From assembly GCF_000172415.1 (NCBI RefSeq), contig NZ_ABLD01000009.1, forward strand, positions 1-64,000: a DNA stretch of 64,000 bases. Reading direction: 5' to 3'. The DNA is from Paraburkholderia graminis C4D1M. Its GTDB lineage: Bacteria > Pseudomonadota > Gammaproteobacteria > Burkholderiales > Burkholderiaceae. Shown here piece by piece: positions 53,914 through 63,233 of the stretch; positions within the stretch are counted from its first letter, which is position 1, and every line of letters starts with the position of its first letter. The notes under the pieces are model-generated. The model did no database searches. It had not been told where the DNA came from and worked only from the letters and a program-made list of their open reading frames with translations. The position numbers were made by a program, and so were the translations under genes.

Positions 53914-54795
53914 ATGTCGATTCTGATTAACAAAGACACCAAGGTCATCACGCAGGGCATCACCGGCAAGACCGGTCAGTTCCATACGCGTGCTTGCCGT
54001 GAATACGCAAACGGCCGCGAAGCGTACGTCGCAGGCGTGAACCCGAAGAAGGCCGGCGAAGATTTCGAAGGCATTCCTATCTACGCAAGCGTCGCTGAAG
54101 CCAAGGCTGAAACGGGCGCGACCGTGTCGGTGATTTACGTTCCGCCGGCAGGCGCTGCTGCTGCAATCTGGGAAGCAGTCGAAGCCGACCTGGATCTCGC
54201 GATCTGCATCACGGAAGGCATTCCCGTCCGTGACATGATCGAGATCAAGGACCGCATGCGTCGCGAAAACCGCAAGACGCTGCTGCTCGGACCGAACTGC
54301 CCCGGCACGATCACGCCGGACGAACTGAAGATCGGCATCATGCCGGGTCACATCCACCGCAAGGGCCGCATCGGCGTCGTGTCGCGTTCGGGCACGCTGA
54401 CGTATGAAGCAGTCGGCCAGTTGACGGCGATCGGCCTCGGCCAGTCGTCGGCAGTCGGTATCGGCGGCGATCCGATCAACGGTCTGAAGCACATCGACGT
54501 GATGAAGATGTTCAACGACGATCCGGATACGGACGCCGTCATCATGATCGGCGAGATCGGCGGTCCGGACGAAGCGAACGCGGCTGAGTGGATCAAGGGC
54601 AACATGAAGAAGCCGGTGGTCGGCTTCATCGCCGGCGTCACGGCGCCTCCGGGCAAGCGCATGGGCCACGCCGGCGCGCTGATCTCGGGCGGTGCGGATA
54701 CGGCCGAAGCGAAGCTGGAAATCATGGACGCCTGCGGCATCAAGGTCACGAAGAACCCGTCGGAAATGGCGCGTCTTCTGAAGGCAATGCTGTAA
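53914..54795 (+). CDS. sucD: succinyl-CoA synthetase alpha subunit
   Basis: 293 residues. N-terminal CoA-binding domain (VITQGITGKTGQFHT) and ligase domain with the phosphohistidine loop GHAGALISGGADTAEAK, plus SRSGTLTYEAV and GIGGDPINGLKHIDV. The alpha subunit is phosphorylated on this His during catalysis and pairs with SucC. Two terminators follow, marking the operon end. Confidence 0.98.
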   Translation: MSILINKDTKVITQGITGKTGQFHTRACREYANGREAYVAGVNPKKAGEDFEGIPIYASVAEAKAETGATVSVIYVPPAGAAAAIWEAVEADLDLAICITEGIPVRDMIEIKDRMRRENRKTLLLGPNCPGTITPDELKIGIMPGHIHRKGRIGVVSRSGTLTYEAVGQLTAIGLGQSSAVGIGGDPINGLKHIDVMKMFNDDPDTDAVIMIGEIGGPDEANAAEWIKGNMKKPVVGFIAGVTAPPGKRMGHAGALISGGADTAEAKLEIMDACGIKVTKNPSEMARLLKAML

Positions 54796-54804
54796 ATCGA
54801 AACT

Positions 54805-54829
54805 GGCGCCCAGTTCGAGCGCCTTTTTT
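54805..54829 (+). terminator. Rho-independent terminator after sucD
   Basis: GGCGC, loop CCAGTTCGA, GCGCC and six T residues, nine bases after the sucD stop. Confidence 0.88.
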
Positions 54830-54867
54830 GATACGCTTACGAGATCCTTTCGTAGCGTGCGTTCTCA

Positions 54868-54902
54868 AAAGCGGGGGAGTTAAACACTCCTCCGCTTTTT
54901 TA
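54868..54902 (+). terminator. second terminator between sucD and the TerC gene
   Basis: AAAAGCGGGGGAGT pairs with ACTCCTCCGCTTTT around TTAAAC, followed by more T. It backs up the sucD terminator. Confidence 0.85.
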
Positions 54903-54939
54903 TTGGCCGCGCGTCCGCTTCCTTCTTATTCTTTTGCTC

Positions 54940-55644
54940 ATGCTCGAGTTCCTCGCCACGCTCCATTGGGGCGCAGTCATTCAGATCATCGTCATCGACA
55001 TTCTGCTCGGTGGCGACAATGCCGTCGTGATCGCGCTGGCCTGCCGCAACCTGCCGCCCGCGCAGCGCACGAAGGGCGTGCTGTGGGGCACTGCGGGCGC
55101 GATCCTGCTGCGCGTGGTACTGATCGCGTTCGCGGTCGCGCTGCTCGACGTGCCGCTGCTGAAGTTCGCGGGTGGGCTGTTGCTGCTGTGGATCGGCGTC
55201 CGGCTGATGGCGCCGGCGCACGACGCGCACGAAAACGTGAAGCCCGCCGATAAGCTCATCTCGGCGATCAAGACGATCATCGTCGCCGATGCCGTGATGA
55301 GTCTCGACAACGTGATCGCTATTGCGGGCGCCGCCGAGGCCGCTGACCCGGAGCATCGCCTCGCGCTGGTGATCTTCGGACTCGTGGTGAGTATCCCGTT
55401 GATCGTATGGGGCAGCCAGATCGTGCTGAAACTGCTGGACCGGTTCCCGATCGTCATCACGCTCGGCGCCGCGTTGCTCGGCTGGATCGCGGGCGGGCTC
55501 ATCATCAACGATCCGGCCGGCGACCGTTGGCCGGTCCTCGACACGCCGCTCGCCGAATACGGCATGAGCATCGCAGGCGCGCTGTTCGTCGTGATCCTGG
55601 GTTATGTGATCAAGCGCCGCAACGCGAAATCCGCGGCGGCCTGA
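54940..55644 (+). CDS. TerC/YjbE-family membrane protein
   Basis: 234 residues from the ATG at 54940 (a TTG two codons earlier is possible). About seven hydrophobic helices, with the paired signatures LLGGDNAVVIALA and VMSLDNVIAIAG of the TerC family. Members are linked to metal (manganese, calcium) export or membrane protein support; substrate not readable here. Monocistronic between two terminators. Confidence 0.9.
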   Translation: MLEFLATLHWGAVIQIIVIDILLGGDNAVVIALACRNLPPAQRTKGVLWGTAGAILLRVVLIAFAVALLDVPLLKFAGGLLLLWIGVRLMAPAHDAHENVKPADKLISAIKTIIVADAVMSLDNVIAIAGAAEAADPEHRLALVIFGLVVSIPLIVWGSQIVLKLLDRFPIVITLGAALLGWIAGGLIINDPAGDRWPVLDTPLAEYGMSIAGALFVVILGYVIKRRNAKSAAA

Positions 55645-55734
55645 AGGAACGCCAAGCATCACACCTGCGTGCGTTCCAGGTTCAACGTTAGCCATTCGGC
55701 TGACTGTCCGAGACGAGCGTCGCTCGCTACGATC

Positions 55735-55771
55735 AAAGCGCCTGTTCCCGATTCGTGGAGCAGGCGCTTTT
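55735..55771 (+). terminator. Rho-independent terminator after the TerC gene
   Basis: AAAGCGCCTG (55735-55744) pairs with CAGGCGCTTT (55761-55770) around an inner hairpin TTCCCGATTCGTGGA, with T residues after. Also usable on the minus strand. Confidence 0.85.
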
Positions 55772-55789
55772 CGTTTCAGGAGCCTGCCG

Positions 55790-56422
55790 ATGATCGTCAC
55801 CTTGCCTTATTCCCCTTATTCGCAATCCACGCTGGCGCACTCGCGATTCGCGCGAGCGCGCTGGTCCGCAACACTCGCGCGAGCGTGCCGCCGCGTCGGC
55901 TCGCGCCTCGGTCTCGGCTTCACGCTGATCGAACTGATGATCGTGCTGGCGATCGTCGGCGTGATCGCGGCCTATGCGATTCCCGCGTATCAGGACTACC
56001 TCGCACGCAGCCGCGTGGGCGAGGGACTGTCGCTCGCGTCGTCGGCGCGTCTTGCCGTGTCGGAAAACGCGGCGAGCGGCAACGCGTTCGGTGGCGGCTA
56101 CGCGTCGCCGCCCGCGACGCGCAACGTCGAGTCCGTTCATGTCGACGACGACAGCGGGCAGATCACCGTCGCCTTCACGACGCGCGTGGCGCCGGCCGGT
56201 TCCAACACGATCACGCTCGTGCCGTCGGTGCCCGACAACATCGATGCGCCCACCGCGCGTGTCTCGTTGGCGAAGGGCGCGGTGCAGGCGGGCGCGCTCG
56301 CGTGGGAATGCTTTGCCGGCGGCAAGACCGCGTCGTCGTTGCCGGCGCCGGGCGCAGGTCCGATGCCCGCGCAGGCGCCGACCTTGCCCTCACACCTCTC
56401 ACCTCCCGAGTGCCGCGCGTAA
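55790..56422 (+). CDS. type IV pilin (PilA-like) with a long leader
   Basis: 210 residues. The prepilin site G|FTLIELMIVLAIVGVIAAYAIPAYQDYL is unmistakable, with Glu at +5 and the hydrophobic helix. The leader is 43 residues (typical 5-25) and contains several Arg; no closer ATG, GTG or TTG in frame was found. The mature C-terminus has a Cys pair (WECFAGG and PPECRA) enclosing an Ala/Pro/Ser-rich stretch that could be O-glycosylated. An AGGAG lies seven bases before the ATG. A PglL-like enzyme follows. Confidence 0.92.
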   Translation: MIVTLPYSPYSQSTLAHSRFARARWSATLARACRRVGSRLGLGFTLIELMIVLAIVGVIAAYAIPAYQDYLARSRVGEGLSLASSARLAVSENAASGNAFGGGYASPPATRNVESVHVDDDSGQITVAFTTRVAPAGSNTITLVPSVPDNIDAPTARVSLAKGAVQAGALAWECFAGGKTASSLPAPGAGPMPAQAPTLPSHLSPPECRA

Positions 56423-56582
56423 TGCAACACGCGTGATGCGACACGCGCGACGCATGCACGCACGGATAGCTAGCCGTTCAAACGTAAATCGCTGATTTTC
56501 GGGATATTTCGGCCCAGCCGGCGCACAGCGCAAGGATTTTTTTGTATAGTGCGCCGGTTGCTGACGCCCACCCGCTTACTCG

Positions 56583-58361
56583 ATGCCCACACCTTTCGCG
56601 CGCTACCTTTCTCTCATTCTGTTGGCTCTCGCGTTGGTGCTGCCTTATGCAGTCGTCAACCATACCTATCCGATTCCGACGTTCTACGCTGAATTCACAG
56701 CCCTCGCTTTGTACCTGCTGATGGGCGCCGGCGTGGTCTTGCTGGTCGCGGGTTCGCAGCCGCGCATCGGCTTTGCGTCGCCCGTGGTGGCGCTCGTGCC
56801 GCTGCTGTTCGGGCTGTTGCTGGTCGCGCAGTCGGTGCTGCTGCCGGTCTCGCAACCGTCGATGAACTGGCTCGGCGGCGGCTTTCTGTTGGCTGCATTC
56901 ATGGCGACACACGCGGGCTACGGCTTCGCGCGCGCGAAGCTCAGCGAGACCGCGTTGCGCTGGGCGGCTTGCGCGCTGGTCGTCGGCGGGCTGTTTGCAG
57001 TGTTCTGCCAGGTCATCCAGCTCTTTCACCTGGAGACGCGCGTGTCGCCGCTCGTGGTCGCGTATAACGTGACGGTCGAGCGCCGGCCGTTCGGCAACAT
57101 GGCGCAGGCGAACCACCTCGCCACGTATATCGCGTTCGCGATGGCCGGCGCGCTGTTCCTCGTGCAGACGCGCCGGATCGCCGTCCCGATCTGGGCTCTC
57201 GTCTCCACCATCTTTGCAGTGGGGCTCGCGTTGACGGTGTCGCGCGGCCCGTGGCTGCAAATGGGTGTGATCGTCGTGGCCGGTTTCTGGATGGCGTTCG
57301 CGCAGACCCGCGCCGAACCGCAGTTGCGCCGCAGTCATCGGCAATGGCTGATTCCCATTGCGCTCGCTGTGCTGTTCTTCGTCGTGAATGCGCTGATTCG
57401 CTGGGCCAACGTGCGCTATCACCTCGAACTCGGGCAGTCGGCGGCGGATCGTTTCAAGGACGCCGGCCAGATCGCGCCGCGGCTCGCGCTGTGGAAATAC
57501 GGCTGGACGATGTTCCGCACGCATCCGTTGCTGGGCGTCGGCTGGGGCGAGTTTCCGAGCTATCAGTATCAGTACGCGAAGACGCTCGGCGGCGTCGAGA
57601 TCGCCAATAACTCACACGACGTTTTCATCGATCTGCTCGCGAAAACCGGCCTGATCGGTCTTGCGATCGTGCTGTTCGGCCTCGTCACGTGGCTGGTGCG
57701 TGTGGTGCGCGCACCGCAGAGCGCCGGGCGCGTATTCGGCATTGCGCTGATCGGCGTGCTCGTCATGCATGCGCTCGTCGAATATCCGCAGCAGTACATG
57801 TTCTTCCTGCTGCCGGCCATGTTCGTGTTCGGCCTGCTCGAGACGCGTCCGTTGCGGCTCGTGCCTGCGCGTCTGTCGTTTGGCGTATTCGCGGCGATCG
57901 TGTTCGGCGGCATTGCCGCGCTTTATCCGGTGTACCGCGATTACGCGCGCGCCGAGGTGCTGTACTACGGCTCGCGTCCGGCCGAGCAATATCGCGCGGA
58001 CCCGTCGTTCCTTTTCCGGGCGTGGGGCGGGTACGGCATGGCAACGCTGTTGCCGATGAACTCGATGGACCTTCAGCACAAGCTCGCGATGCATCGTCAG
58101 GCGATGGCGCTGTTGCCCGGCGAAACCGTGCTGCGTCGTTATGCGGTGCTACAGGCGTTGAGCGGAGACACGGCCGCGGCATTCGATACCGTCGAGCGAC
58201 TGAAAATCTTCGCGGAGGAACTGAAAGACTGGCCGTCGCAGTTGAGCTATCTGTATCAACTCTGCGATGAACAGAAGACGCTTGCCGGCTTCAAGGCGGA
58301 ACTCGTCAAGCGTTACGGTCTGCCGTCGGGCGATGTCGAGCAGGAAGACGACGAGGAGTGA
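56583..58361 (+). CDS. PglL-family O-oligosaccharyltransferase (Wzy_C-type)
   Basis: 592 residues with about 12 membrane helices. The large periplasmic Wzy_C/PglL signature region includes RWANVRYHLELGQSAADRFKDAGQIAPRLALWKYGWTMFRTHPLLGVGWGEF (in pieces), YAKTLGGVEIANNSHDVFIDLLAKTGLIG with the conserved NxxHN-like NNSHD, then a C-terminal soluble domain to 592. It transfers glycan from a lipid carrier to proteins; O-antigen ligase is the alternative. It lies directly after the pilin gene, its likely substrate. Confidence 0.9.
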   Translation: MPTPFARYLSLILLALALVLPYAVVNHTYPIPTFYAEFTALALYLLMGAGVVLLVAGSQPRIGFASPVVALVPLLFGLLLVAQSVLLPVSQPSMNWLGGGFLLAAFMATHAGYGFARAKLSETALRWAACALVVGGLFAVFCQVIQLFHLETRVSPLVVAYNVTVERRPFGNMAQANHLATYIAFAMAGALFLVQTRRIAVPIWALVSTIFAVGLALTVSRGPWLQMGVIVVAGFWMAFAQTRAEPQLRRSHRQWLIPIALAVLFFVVNALIRWANVRYHLELGQSAADRFKDAGQIAPRLALWKYGWTMFRTHPLLGVGWGEFPSYQYQYAKTLGGVEIANNSHDVFIDLLAKTGLIGLAIVLFGLVTWLVRVVRAPQSAGRVFGIALIGVLVMHALVEYPQQYMFFLLPAMFVFGLLETRPLRLVPARLSFGVFAAIVFGGIAALYPVYRDYARAEVLYYGSRPAEQYRADPSFLFRAWGGYGMATLLPMNSMDLQHKLAMHRQAMALLPGETVLRRYAVLQALSGDTAAAFDTVERLKIFAEELKDWPSQLSYLYQLCDEQKTLAGFKAELVKRYGLPSGDVEQEDDEE

Positions 58362-58413
58362 GGCGGGTCTTGGGTGGAAGTATCGGAGGAGGAGCGTGAT
58401 CGCGAGCGTCGCC

Positions 58414-58890
58414 TTACGCCGCCACCCAATCCCCCGACTTCCCACCATGCTTCTCCATCACCCTCACATCGGTGATCGTCATCCCGCGATCCACCGCCTT
58501 GCACATGTCGTACACCGTCAGCAGCCCGACCTGCACGGCGGTGAGCGCTTCCATCTCGACCCCGGTTCTGCCTAGCGTTTCCACCTGCGCGGTGCAATGC
58601 ACGGCGGGCGTCTTGTCGTCCAGTTCGAAGTCCACCTTCACGCGTGTCAGCGCGAGCGGATGACACAGCGGAATCAGATCCGCCGTGCGCTTTGCGCCTT
58701 GAATCGCGGCGATACGCGCAACGCCGATCACGTCGCCCTTTTTTGCGTTGCCGTCGCGGATCAGCGCGAAGGTTTCGGGCAGCATGCGGATCGAGCCGCG
58801 CGCGATGGCGATGCGCTTCGTCTCCTGCTTGCCGCCGACGTCCACCATATGCGCGTCGCCGGCAGCGTCGAAATGAGTGAGTTCAGGCAT
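58414..58890 (-). CDS. moaC: cyclic pyranopterin monophosphate synthase
   Basis: Second step of molybdopterin synthesis. The 158-residue protein shows ELTHFDAAGDAHMVDVG at the start and the catalytic AGIQGAKRTADLIPLCHPL-type region reading IAAIQGAKRTADLIPLCHPLALTRV, with RTGVEMEALTAVQVGLLTVYDMCKAVDR and a final MEKHGGKSGDW. Length and motifs are normal. It stands alone between the pglL-like gene and the BepA-like protease, convergent with pglL. Confidence 0.95.
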   Translation of the reverse strand: MPELTHFDAAGDAHMVDVGGKQETKRIAIARGSIRMLPETFALIRDGNAKKGDVIGVARIAAIQGAKRTADLIPLCHPLALTRVKVDFELDDKTPAVHCTAQVETLGRTGVEMEALTAVQVGLLTVYDMCKAVDRGMTITDVRVMEKHGGKSGDWVAA

Positions 58891-59063
58891 GGTTGGCTCC
58901 TTCAGAGGGCGCCTATCATAGCAGTGCGGTGCGCCCGTCCGGCCCTGCGCCGGCCTGCCGGATGAGTGCGTCGACTGATTACAATTGCGCCATGCCCGCT
59001 ATCTTAGTCGCGCGATGATCCGAGCGGCGGGCGTCGCTTTCGACTCCGTCATACGAACTCGCA

Positions 59064-60794
59064 ATGCGTCTGAAACGGTCTCTTGCTGCGTTGCTCTGTG
59101 TTGCGCTGGCCGCGCCGCCTGGCGCGTTCGCGCAGACACGCGCGGCGTCCGGCGCTGCGCCGATGCAGTCCGCTGAGCCGCCGCTCGTCAGCGGGCCGGT
59201 CGAGTCATACGCCGATCCGATCGTGCCGCCCGACATCGCGCAAGGCGTATTCGGCGTGTACGGCGGCGCGCAAAGCCGCTTCTCCGGCAACTCGGGCGCG
59301 AACCGCGGTAGCAACGGTGGTGGCACCGGCGGCTGGCGTGCGCCGATCGTCGCGCAGCAATTGCCCGACCTCGGCAGCGGCGGCGCGGGGACGCTCACGC
59401 CACAAGCCGAGCGCAAGCTAGGCGAACGCGTGATGCGCGACTTGCGGCGCGACCCCGACTATCTCGACGACTGGCTGGTGCGCGACTATCTGAATTCGGT
59501 CGCCGCGAAACTCGCCGCAGCGGCGAACGCGCTGTATATCGGCGGCTATCGGCCGGACTTCGATCTGTTCGCCGTGCGCGACGCGCAGATCAACGCGTTT
59601 TCGCTGCCCGGCGGTTTCATCGGCGTGAACACGGGGCTGATCGTCGCGACGCAAACCGAATCCGAACTCGCGTCCGTACTCGGTCACGAGATGGGCCATG
59701 TCCTGCAACGCCATATCTCGCGGATGATCACCACGGGCGAGCGCAGCGGCTACGCGGCGCTCGCGGGCATGCTGTTCGGCGTTCTCGCGGGCGTGCTTGC
59801 GCATAGCGGCGACCTGGGCAGCGCGATTGCGATTGGCGGTCAGGCTTACGCCGTGGACAACCAGTTGCGCTTTTCGCGCTCCGCCGAACACGAGGCGGAC
59901 CGCGTCGGCTTTTTGCTGCTCGCCGGCGCGGGCTACGATCCGTACGCGATGACGGCGTTCTTCGCCCGTCTCGACCGTGCGGCGATGAGCGATACCGGCA
60001 TTCCGGCCTACGCGCGCACGCACCCGCTGACCGGCGAGCGGATCGCCGACATGGAAGACCGCGCGCGGCGTGCGCCATACCGGCAACCGCATCAGGTGGC
60101 CGAGTACGGTTTCGTGCGCGCGCGGGCGCGCTTGCTGCAGGACCGCTCGCGCAGCGAATACGCCGACGAGATTTCGCGCATGCGCTCCGAAATCGAAGAC
60201 CGCACGGCGCTGAACGTCGCGGCGAACTGGTATGGCATCGCGTATGGCCAGATGCTGCTCGAGCGTTACGACGACGCGGCTTCGTCGCTGGCGTCGTCGC
60301 GTGCGGTGTTTTCGGCTGGGGCACAGGCGGACGGCGACGCCGCGCGCACTTCCCCAAGTCTCGACGTGCTCGCCGCCGACATCGCGCGGCGTGCCGGCCG
60401 CGACGAAGACGCGGTGCGTCTTGCCGATCTCGCGCAAAAGCGCTGGCCGCAATCGAACGCCGCCATCGACATGCACGTTCGCACCTTGCTGAGCTTGCGG
60501 CGATTCGCCGAGGCGCAGGCGCTGGCGCAGAAGGAGACGCGCGCGCAGCCGGATCAGCCGGCGTGGTGGTTGTATCTGGCGCAGGCGAGCGCGGGGACGG
60601 GCGATGCGCTCACGCGTCATCGCGCGCTTGCCGAGAAATTCGCGCTGGAAGGCGCGTGGCCGTCCGCGATCCGCCAATTAAAGGACGCGCGCGATATGAA
60701 GACGATCGGCTATTACGATCTGGCTACCGTCGACGCGAGGCTGCACGAGATGGAGAACCGCTACAAGGAAGAGCGGCTGGATGAGAAGGGTTAG
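59064..60794 (+). CDS. BepA/YfgC-like M48 metalloprotease with TPR domain
   Basis: 576 residues. A signal peptide (KRSLAALLCVALAAPPGAFAQ) sends it to the periplasm. The zinc motif HEMGH in SVLGHEMGHVLQRHIS and the third ligand in SAEHEADRVGF are present, and the second half (about 350-576) is a helical TPR array. BepA degrades or assists mis-assembled outer-membrane proteins such as LptD. The N-terminal 90 residues include a Gly/Ser/Asn-rich linker. Confidence 0.93.
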   Translation: MRLKRSLAALLCVALAAPPGAFAQTRAASGAAPMQSAEPPLVSGPVESYADPIVPPDIAQGVFGVYGGAQSRFSGNSGANRGSNGGGTGGWRAPIVAQQLPDLGSGGAGTLTPQAERKLGERVMRDLRRDPDYLDDWLVRDYLNSVAAKLAAAANALYIGGYRPDFDLFAVRDAQINAFSLPGGFIGVNTGLIVATQTESELASVLGHEMGHVLQRHISRMITTGERSGYAALAGMLFGVLAGVLAHSGDLGSAIAIGGQAYAVDNQLRFSRSAEHEADRVGFLLLAGAGYDPYAMTAFFARLDRAAMSDTGIPAYARTHPLTGERIADMEDRARRAPYRQPHQVAEYGFVRARARLLQDRSRSEYADEISRMRSEIEDRTALNVAANWYGIAYGQMLLERYDDAASSLASSRAVFSAGAQADGDAARTSPSLDVLAADIARRAGRDEDAVRLADLAQKRWPQSNAAIDMHVRTLLSLRRFAEAQALAQKETRAQPDQPAWWLYLAQASAGTGDALTRHRALAEKFALEGAWPSAIRQLKDARDMKTIGYYDLATVDARLHEMENRYKEERLDEKG

Positions 60795-60855
60795 GCGCGA
60801 AGTTCATGAACCCGCTCCTCTGAAGCATGCAAGCTGCGCGACGAGATGCCGAACC

Positions 60856-61446
60856 TCAAACCATCGCAGCCGGACTCGCCACAAACCCAAAGCGCGACGC
60901 AACTTCTTCGCTCCGTATCGGCTGAAGCGGCAACGTGACGCCGCCGTTCCAGTGGAACTCGCCGCTCAGGGAGTCGTCGGCGAGCGTCGCGTGGTCCGCG
61001 AAAACTTCGAGATCGTGATCGTGCAGAACGGCGATGCGCGGCGGCGCTGAGGGATTGCCAGGATCGGAAGCACCAGCGAACAGAATCCCGCCCTCATCGT
61101 CGGCAAACACGGCCGACGGTTCGAAACCATTGCCCACCTGATCTTTCAGCGCGAGCGCGCCGTCCGCCTCGACCGACAAACGCACGACCCACGGCGTATA
61201 GCCCAGCTCGACATACACGCGCTGCGGTCCGTTCTGAAAGAACCACTGCCCGCGTTCGTCGCGCTCGTAATTGCGATTGATGAAGCCGAGCAGCGCTTCG
61301 TGACGGATCGGCGTGCCGGGTGATCCGCTCGCCTGCGCGGCTTCGTCGCGCATGCGCCACTGGCCGCGCCGGTCGAGCATGAGCCAGCCGGTGCAAGCCG
61401 GTACGTTCGGCCACTTGGCCAACGCCTGTTTGACGATGTCATCCAT
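60856..61446 (-). CDS. conserved protein of unknown function
   Basis: 196 residues, cytoplasmic-looking, Trp-rich (CTGWLMLDRRGQWRMRDE, NGPQRVYVELGYTPWVVRL, GEFHWNGGVTLPL). Its start overlaps the end of the YheT-like hydrolase gene by eight bases, so the two are probably co-translated. I do not recognise an established function. It lies convergent to the BepA-like gene. Confidence 0.85.
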   Translation of the reverse strand: MDDIVKQALAKWPNVPACTGWLMLDRRGQWRMRDEAAQASGSPGTPIRHEALLGFINRNYERDERGQWFFQNGPQRVYVELGYTPWVVRLSVEADGALALKDQVGNGFEPSAVFADDEGGILFAGASDPGNPSAPPRIAVLHDHDLEVFADHATLADDSLSGEFHWNGGVTLPLQPIRSEEVASRFGFVASPAAMV

Positions 61447-62578
61447 GATCGACGTGCTGCTCCAGATAGCCGAACACGCGCCGCGACAACCAGTCGATCC
61501 GGCCAGGAAACGGTCCGGTCATGAAGCCGGCGTGACCGCCATGCCTCGGCTGATCGAGCTCCACCGCCGCCGACACCTCATGCCGCGACGGCAGCGCCTC
61601 GGCGGGCAGGAACGGATCGTTGCGCGCGTTCAGGACGAGCGTGGGCACCTGAATGTGCGGCAGCACCGGCCGCGTGGTGGCCACGCTCCAGTACTCGTCG
61701 GTATCGCGAAAGCCGTGCAGCGGTGCGGTCACGACGTTGTCGAACTCGTACATCGTACGGCTCGCGAGCATCGCGCCGCGGTCGAACAGGCCGGGAAACT
61801 GTACGAGCTTCTGGTCGGCCTTCTGCTTGAGCGTCTTGAGGAAGCTGCGCGTGTAGATCATGCCGAAGCCTTGCGACAACGCGCGGCCCCCGGCGTGCAC
61901 GTCGATGGGCGTCGAGATCGCAGCGGCGGCGTGGACGACCGACGCCGCATCTTCGCGCCGCTCGCCGAGCCAGCGCAACAGCACATTGCCGCCGAGCGAC
62001 ACGCCCGCGGCGACGAGCGGCCCGCGATGCGCGGCGCGCAGGCGTCGCAAAATCCAGTCGACTTCGTTGCTGTCGGCCAGATGATAGAAGCGCGGCAAGC
62101 GGTTCAGCGCGCCGCTGCAACTGCGAAAGTGCGGCACCACGCCGTGCCAGCCATATTCGCGTGCGGCCGCCATCAACGACGATGCGTAATGCGAGGCGGA
62201 GCTGCCTTCCAGGCCGTGGAACAGGACGAGCAACGGCGCTTCGGCTGAGGGACTCTGACTAAGCGCCGCGTCTGCTGTCATGACCGAGGCTGGCGCGTTG
62301 TCGTGCCGAACCCAGTCGACGTCGATGAAATCGCCGTCAGGCGTGTCCCAGCGCTCGCGGCGAAACGACACGGCCGGGCGGCGCGCGAACAGCGACGGCA
62401 CGATGGTTTGAACGTGCTTGTTCGGCAACCAGAGCGGCGCACGATAGAGCAGGTCTTTGGCGACCTCGACGGTGGCTTCGATTGTGGCTTCGACAGCCGC
62501 CGCGGCGCGAGCCGCGTCATCGGGAGCGGGGCGCTCTTGTGGCGTCCCCCACGGGGACTTGCTGCGGGGCGTGCTCAT
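61439..62578 (-). CDS. YheT-like alpha/beta hydrolase
   Basis: 379 residues from the ATG at 62578. Alpha/beta hydrolase core with LLVLFHGLEGSSASHYASSLM (oxyanion loop), nucleophile Ser in GVSLGGNVLLRWLG, catalytic His in QPRHGGHAGFM and Asp in LNARNDPFLP. YheT/EMB8-type hydrolases act on esters or lactones; substrate unknown. The first 50 residues of the longer frame are excluded because they overlap no homologous region. Confidence 0.9.
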   Translation of the reverse strand: MSTPRSKSPWGTPQERPAPDDAARAAAAVEATIEATVEVAKDLLYRAPLWLPNKHVQTIVPSLFARRPAVSFRRERWDTPDGDFIDVDWVRHDNAPASVMTADAALSQSPSAEAPLLVLFHGLEGSSASHYASSLMAAAREYGWHGVVPHFRSCSGALNRLPRFYHLADSNEVDWILRRLRAAHRGPLVAAGVSLGGNVLLRWLGERREDAASVVHAAAAISTPIDVHAGGRALSQGFGMIYTRSFLKTLKQKADQKLVQFPGLFDRGAMLASRTMYEFDNVVTAPLHGFRDTDEYWSVATTRPVLPHIQVPTLVLNARNDPFLPAEALPSRHEVSAAVELDQPRHGGHAGFMTGPFPGRIDWLSRRVFGYLEQHVDHG

Positions 62579-62618
62579 GCCGGCTTCGAAGCGAGAGTGT
62601 GGCGGCGCGGAGCGCGCG

Positions 62619-63065
62619 TCAGTGAAGCGACCCTTGGCCGTGCCGCATCTTGGTCGCGAACTGGCTGGCTGCTTCATTGGGCATCGGGCTCGCGTGAATG
62701 TGCGCGATGCGCCATTCGCCGCGTTCATGGACCATCACGTAGGTGGTGAAGACCATCGCCGGCGTGGCTTTCGGATCGACCGGACGATGCGCTTCCGCGA
62801 TCGCATAAACGACCGTGCCGAGACTGTCGTAGACGCGAATGTCGAGCGGCTCGATCGAGACCGGCGCGGTTTCCAGCTGGATCTGCAAGCCCGTGCGGAT
62901 GCTTTCGAGGCCGTGCAGATGCGAGCCGTCGGCGCAAATGCAGCTCACGAACTCCTCATCGATCCACAGGCCCATCAGGCTGTCGATATTGACCTCGGCG
63001 ACGGCCTGGTAATAGGCGTTGAGGGTATCGGCGGCGGCTTCGAAGATATGGGCAAAACGTGGCAT
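62619..63065 (-). CDS. SnoaL/NTF2-like protein
   Basis: 148 residues with a cone-shaped NTF2-like pattern: N-terminal helix (DTLNAYYQAVAEVNIDSLMGLWIDEEFVSCICADGSHLHG in pieces) and alternating strands ending EWRIAHIHASPMPNEAA. Such proteins are small-molecule-binding or scaffolding folds of varied function. It lies 41 bases upstream of the YheT-like gene on the same strand. Confidence 0.85.
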   Translation of the reverse strand: MPRFAHIFEAAADTLNAYYQAVAEVNIDSLMGLWIDEEFVSCICADGSHLHGLESIRTGLQIQLETAPVSIEPLDIRVYDSLGTVVYAIAEAHRPVDPKATPAMVFTTYVMVHERGEWRIAHIHASPMPNEAASQFATKMRHGQGSLH

Positions 63066-63233
63066 GGCTCGTCAGTCTCTTGTGCGCGGCGCGCGGTTGC
63101 AAGGCAGCGGTCAGCGGGACAGTCCGGTGCGCCGGACATTCGCACCCGAGCGCCAGAATGCCCGCGCCGCAAGGCGCGAACATGACGCGACGCGCTCAGG
63201 GGCGTGCGGTGTTGCGTGCAAGTGTCAGCCGGC

